Positions 13,405-15,781 of a stretch of DNA of 15,781 nucleotides are shown here, one piece after another. The stretch is from the NCBI GenBank assembly GCA_023301245.1, contig JALZUV010000095.1, positions 1 through 15,781 on the forward strand. Direction: 5' to 3'. Numbering within the stretch: the first letter of the stretch is position 1; every line of letters begins with the position of its first letter. The DNA comes from Rickettsiales bacterium (GTDB taxonomy: Bacteria > Pseudomonadota > Alphaproteobacteria > Rickettsiales > JALZUV01). Made by a program: the position numbers and the translations under genes. The notes under the pieces are model-generated. The model saw only the letters and a list, made by a program, of their open reading frames with translations. It was not told where the DNA came from and ran no database searches.

Positions 13405-14157
13405 ATGATGAGCGAAACAGAGGCTGAAGAAGCAAAAGAAGGCGAAGATCAATCGATGGAGGAGATTCTTCAATCGATTCGCCGTATTATTACAGAAGAC
13501 GAGCAAGAGGGCGATGAAGTATCTGACGATGCTACTGATGAAGCTGTCGAAGCTGTTGAAGAAGTAAGCGAAGTTGCCGATGAGCCTGTTGAGCTTGACG
13601 TGCCTGAAGAAATCGCCGTTGCCGAACCAGACGATGCCGATTCTGATATATTAGAACTCACAGAAATAATGGAAGAAGTGGTTGAGCCTGAAGGGCTTAT
13701 CGCTGAGGTGGAGCCAGCTCCAGAACCAGAGGTTGAGCTCGAAGTGGTAGCAGAGCCCGAAGTATCTGAGCCAGAACCCGAACCAGAACCAGAGCCGGAA
13801 GTAAAAGACATCACACCGGAGGATATTGAACAATCTGTTGAAGCCGAAAACTCTGCTGACGATGTGTTAAGCGATATTGATGCCGTTTTGGGTGAGCCTG
13901 AAAAAGCCCCCCCTGCGAGCGAAGAGAGTTTGATTTCAGAGGATACTGCCGCCGCTGCTTCTGCAATTTTAAAGACAATCAAAAAACCTGAACTTGTGGA
14001 ATCGGAATCTAGTTTTCCAACATTACGCACAGGAGTAACAGTTGAAGATTTGATGATTGAAGCAATGCGTCCCATGCTTAAAGAGTGGTTGGATGAGCAC
14101 TTGCCATCTGTTGTTGAGCATGTCGTACAAAAAGAAGTAAAAAAGCTGGTCGAATAA
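13405..14157 (+). CDS. popZ: Pole-organising protein PopZ (DUF2497)
   Basis: PopZ self-assembles into a polar matrix that anchors the chromosome centromere through ParB and recruits cell-cycle regulators in alphaproteobacteria. The 250-residue protein has the conserved N-terminal binding helix SMEEILQSIRRIITED (17-32). A long, very acidic, Pro-rich disordered linker (about 33-200) follows, including an uninterrupted Glu-Pro run. The C-terminal oligomerisation helices are at 204-250, with TVEDLMIEAMRPMLKEWLDE and LPSVVEHVVQKEV. Caulobacter PopZ has about 177 residues, so the linker is clearly longer here. Two adjacent ATGs exist: AGG is 3 nt from the first (13405) and 6 nt from the second (13408), so the second may be used. 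It is co-directional with tolC. Confidence 0.92.
   Translation: MMSETEAEEAKEGEDQSMEEILQSIRRIITEDEQEGDEVSDDATDEAVEAVEEVSEVADEPVELDVPEEIAVAEPDDADSDILELTEIMEEVVEPEGLIAEVEPAPEPEVELEVVAEPEVSEPEPEPEPEPEVKDITPEDIEQSVEAENSADDVLSDIDAVLGEPEKAPPASEESLISEDTAAAASAILKTIKKPELVESESSFPTLRTGVTVEDLMIEAMRPMLKEWLDEHLPSVVEHVVQKEVKKLVE
13768..13800 (+). repeat. Glu-Pro dipeptide repeat in popZ
   Basis: Eleven codons alternate Glu and Pro (EPEPEPEPEPE). The codons vary between GAG/GAA and CCA/CCC/CCG, so the repeat is maintained at the protein level and is not a simple DNA microsatellite. It lies in the acidic disordered linker. Confidence 0.85.
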
Positions 14158-14174
14158 ATCTCGATTAGCAAAGT

Positions 14175-14192
14175 AAATTAATGTTAATTTTT
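14175..14192 (+). terminator. AT-only inverted repeat after popZ, weak terminator candidate
   Basis: AAATTAA (14175-14181) and TTAATTT (14184-14190) form an inverted repeat with two bases between them, and the right arm continues into two more T (five T in all). The stem has no G-C pairs and would be unstable, so termination here is probably partial. Confidence 0.3.
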
Positions 14193-14219
14193 GATGGTCA
14201 GTATGCATCTGGCTATGTT
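14191..14219 (+). promoter_or_regulatory. Sigma-70-type promoter for the exported ankyrin protein gene
   Basis: TTGATG (14191-14196) and TATGTT (14214-14219) are 17 bp apart. Transcription would start around 14226, leaving a short leader that still contains GAGG just before ATG 14234. Confidence 0.5.
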
Positions 14220-14233
14220 AAGATGTTGAGGAA

Positions 14234-15631
14234 ATGCAGAATAAAAACAAAAATAATAAGCATTTTCAGATAGGTAGTGCCTTGCGCCCCTTGATGATTC
14301 TCGCTGTGTTTTTACCCAGCGCCGTTATGGCGCAGGCTTTTCCTGCATTACCCCCCTTACCATCACTGCCTGGTATGGAAGCGCCTCCCGCTACTGCCAA
14401 AGTAGAAAAGGCTGTTGAAGAAGTGAAGGCCGTCGCTAAAAAAGCCGAGGAAACTCTGGCCGAAGTACCGAAGATGGATGCAATGCCGCCCATCGCCGAT
14501 GTTACAGCAGATGATATGTTCGCAGCTCCTGCTGCTGCCAATGGTGTTGATGAAATGGCTTTGCCTGACTTTGGTTTGTTCGACCCTGCAGCATTAGAAC
14601 CACCCACGGAAGTTGAGCCCGCTAAAGCAGTTGCTGAAGCGCCTAAGCTTGAATTGCCAACGATGGATGCGCCAGCAGCGGCTGATGTTGCAGCTGCGAC
14701 AGATTTTTCAGATATGTTTGAAGCACCAGAATTACCTGATTTGCCAATTATGCCTGATTTCGACACTGCCGAAGTTCCAGAGCCTAAAATGGCAGCTGCT
14801 CCGAAAAAGGGTGACGATCTAACGGAAATTGCAGCGCCTAAGTTGCCAGAAAATAAACCTGCGGAAAAAGAATTGGTTGATGCGCTGCCAAGCTGGGTGA
14901 CCGATGAAACCTTGCCATCGCTTAAGCCAATGCCGCAACAGCGTAATATTCCTGCAGTTTTGCCAAAAATGGCTAAATCAGACCAAAATATTTCAGATCA
15001 AAAAAGTTTAGCTGACCTGATTGATAAAGAAATTAATAGCGGCGATAACTACACTCAAGATAGTGCTTCAATTGATGATATTCCGCTGGATGACGATGCT
15101 AAGCGCGTTGTTTGGCCGAATAATTTCAAAACACAAACCCTGCCGCCTGAAGTCTATAAAAAGCAATATAGCAATGCGAATCGCCATTTGCCGCATGCAC
15201 TTTATAAGAAAGAAATTGAAGCCCACCTATTTGGCGCTGTCGGCGCGAATGATGCTGATGCCGTTCGTGCATTGCTTCGCACAGGCGTGCCGCTAAATGT
15301 ACGCAATACCATGGGCGAAGATTTAACAATGCATGCAGTTAAAGCAGGTGCAACCACCACTTTGCAGCTTGTGTTAGCGTTAGGTGCTACGCCTAGCCAG
15401 CAAGATAGATATGGTGCAACCCCGCTTCATCGCGCGGTATTTCTTGGCCGTCAAGATATGGCGACTATCCTGCTACGCGCAGGTGCTAACAGTTATGTGA
15501 ATGACATGAGCGGCGTCACACCCATGGCGATTGCGGTGGCACGTCAAGACCAGCCGATGATGCAAACACTTGGTTATTATCAATCTTCTGGAAAATCTAA
15601 CCAAAATATGGCACAGTTCCAGCCTTACTAA
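14234..15631 (+). CDS. Exported Ala/Pro-rich protein with C-terminal ankyrin repeats
   Basis: The 465-residue protein has a signal peptide after a polar basic start (ALRPLMILAVFLPSAVMA, likely cut after Ala33), so it should be periplasmic or secreted. Residues 34-240 are low-complexity, rich in Ala, Pro, Glu and Asp, with repeated short LP/MP motifs such as LPDLPIMPDF. A linker follows with the paired motifs LPPEVYKKQ and LPHALYKKE (about 300-327). The ankyrin-like region (about 328-445) contains EAHLFGAVGANDADAVRALL, GATPLHRAVFLGRQDMATIL and GVTPMAIAVARQ, which match the G-x-TPL-x-A-A and LL-x-x-GA patterns. This part likely binds protein. GAGG lies unusually close to the ATG. The stop is 10 nt before ilvD. 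The low-complexity region gives no functional clue and the partner is unknown. Confidence 0.85.
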   Translation: MQNKNKNNKHFQIGSALRPLMILAVFLPSAVMAQAFPALPPLPSLPGMEAPPATAKVEKAVEEVKAVAKKAEETLAEVPKMDAMPPIADVTADDMFAAPAAANGVDEMALPDFGLFDPAALEPPTEVEPAKAVAEAPKLELPTMDAPAAADVAAATDFSDMFEAPELPDLPIMPDFDTAEVPEPKMAAAPKKGDDLTEIAAPKLPENKPAEKELVDALPSWVTDETLPSLKPMPQQRNIPAVLPKMAKSDQNISDQKSLADLIDKEINSGDNYTQDSASIDDIPLDDDAKRVVWPNNFKTQTLPPEVYKKQYSNANRHLPHALYKKEIEAHLFGAVGANDADAVRALLRTGVPLNVRNTMGEDLTMHAVKAGATTTLQLVLALGATPSQQDRYGATPLHRAVFLGRQDMATILLRAGANSYVNDMSGVTPMAIAVARQDQPMMQTLGYYQSSGKSNQNMAQFQPY

Positions 15632-15641
15632 GGGTAAAATC

Positions 15642-15781
15642 ATGACAAAAATATTTGGTAAATCACGTTTAGTGAGTCGTCATGTGACGACTGGGCCAGA
15701 ACGCGCGCCGCACCGTAGCTATCTCTATGCAATGGGGTTGGGTAAAAAGGAAATTGATCAACCATTAGTTGGTGTCGCCAC
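15642..15781 (+). CDS. ilvD: Dihydroxy-acid dehydratase IlvD (N-terminal fragment, cut by window end)
   Basis: IlvD is the Fe-S dehydratase that makes the 2-keto acid precursors of valine, leucine and isoleucine. The 46 complete codons read MTKIFGKSRLVSRHVTTGPE, then RAPHRSYLYAMGLGKKEIDQ, then PLVGVA. The R-A-P-H-R-S-x-x-x-A-M-G-L segment and P-x-V-G-V-A are the expected start of this family. The Fe-S ligands and the rest of the enzyme lie beyond 15781. AAGGG is 8 nt before the ATG. The gene starts 10 nt after the stop of the ankyrin protein gene, so the two are probably co-transcribed. Other IlvD/Edd family members (6-phosphogluconate or sugar-acid dehydratases) cannot be fully excluded from the N-terminus alone. 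Confidence 0.85.
   Translation, partial: MTKIFGKSRLVSRHVTTGPERAPHRSYLYAMGLGKKEIDQPLVGVA

Noticed and set aside
13470..14171. 233-codon minus-strand frame opposite popZ
   Set aside because: The Ser/Gly-rich sequence is what reverse translation of the Glu/Pro linker produces; popZ on the plus strand has clear conserved ends.
14266..14766. 166-codon minus-strand frame opposite the exported ankyrin protein
   Set aside because: Ala/Ser/Gly-rich shadow of an Ala/Pro/Glu-rich region, with no start signal or motif.
1..15781. CRISPR arrays, insertion sequences or a second copy of the tRNA 3' end as attR
   Set aside because: No spaced identical repeats, no transposase motifs, and no second copy of the tRNA-end sequence were found by reading.

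Overview
The window looks like a chromosomal segment of a moderately AT-rich alphaproteobacterium. The strongest markers are a PopZ-type pole-organising protein (conserved N-terminal helix motif and C-terminal helices), the gene order isoaspartyl-methyltransferase-like gene, tolC, popZ, and a ComEC whose C-terminus is the short Cys-containing type I associate with alphaproteobacteria rather than a metallo-beta-lactamase domain. The genus cannot be named from this sequence alone.

Layout. 1-31 is the 3' end of a tRNA with an encoded CCA. 32-306 holds no intact core gene, but 117-269 encodes 50 residues that read like the N-terminus of a tyrosine-type phage/island integrase (DUF6538-like) and then break off, so this looks like a decayed integration site. 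307-3947 is a minus-strand housekeeping operon, gltX-def-fmt-truA (charging of tRNA-Glu, N-terminal deformylation, formylation of initiator tRNA, pseudouridylation), with overlapping or nearly touching genes. comEC diverges from gltX and runs into a convergent MATE transporter gene, sharing 50 bp with it. 7378-9064 is the most accessory-looking part: a secreted HEIGH-type zinc metalloprotease with a His-rich tail, lying upstream of and co-directional with the MATE gene, and a divergent, unrecognised glycine-rich membrane protein. 9068-10960 is a secreted protein with three SPOR-like domains, each carrying the same Cys-x9-Cys pair. It is followed by a minus-strand tRNA-Cys with a good promoter.

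11250-15781 is a plus-strand block: a methyltransferase of the PCMT family that has lost the usual Ser motif, TolC, PopZ, an exported Ala/Pro-rich protein with C-terminal ankyrin repeats, and the first 46 codons of ilvD (dihydroxy-acid dehydratase), cut by the window end.

The envelope and polarity theme (SPOR protein, TolC, PopZ, exported ankyrin protein) dominates the right half; translation and tRNA maturation dominate the left. No CRISPR array, insertion sequence or complete mobile element was seen. The best leads for new biology are the integrase relic beside the tRNA, the three-SPOR protein, the metalloprotease with its divergent glycine-rich neighbour, and the exported ankyrin protein joined to ilvD.
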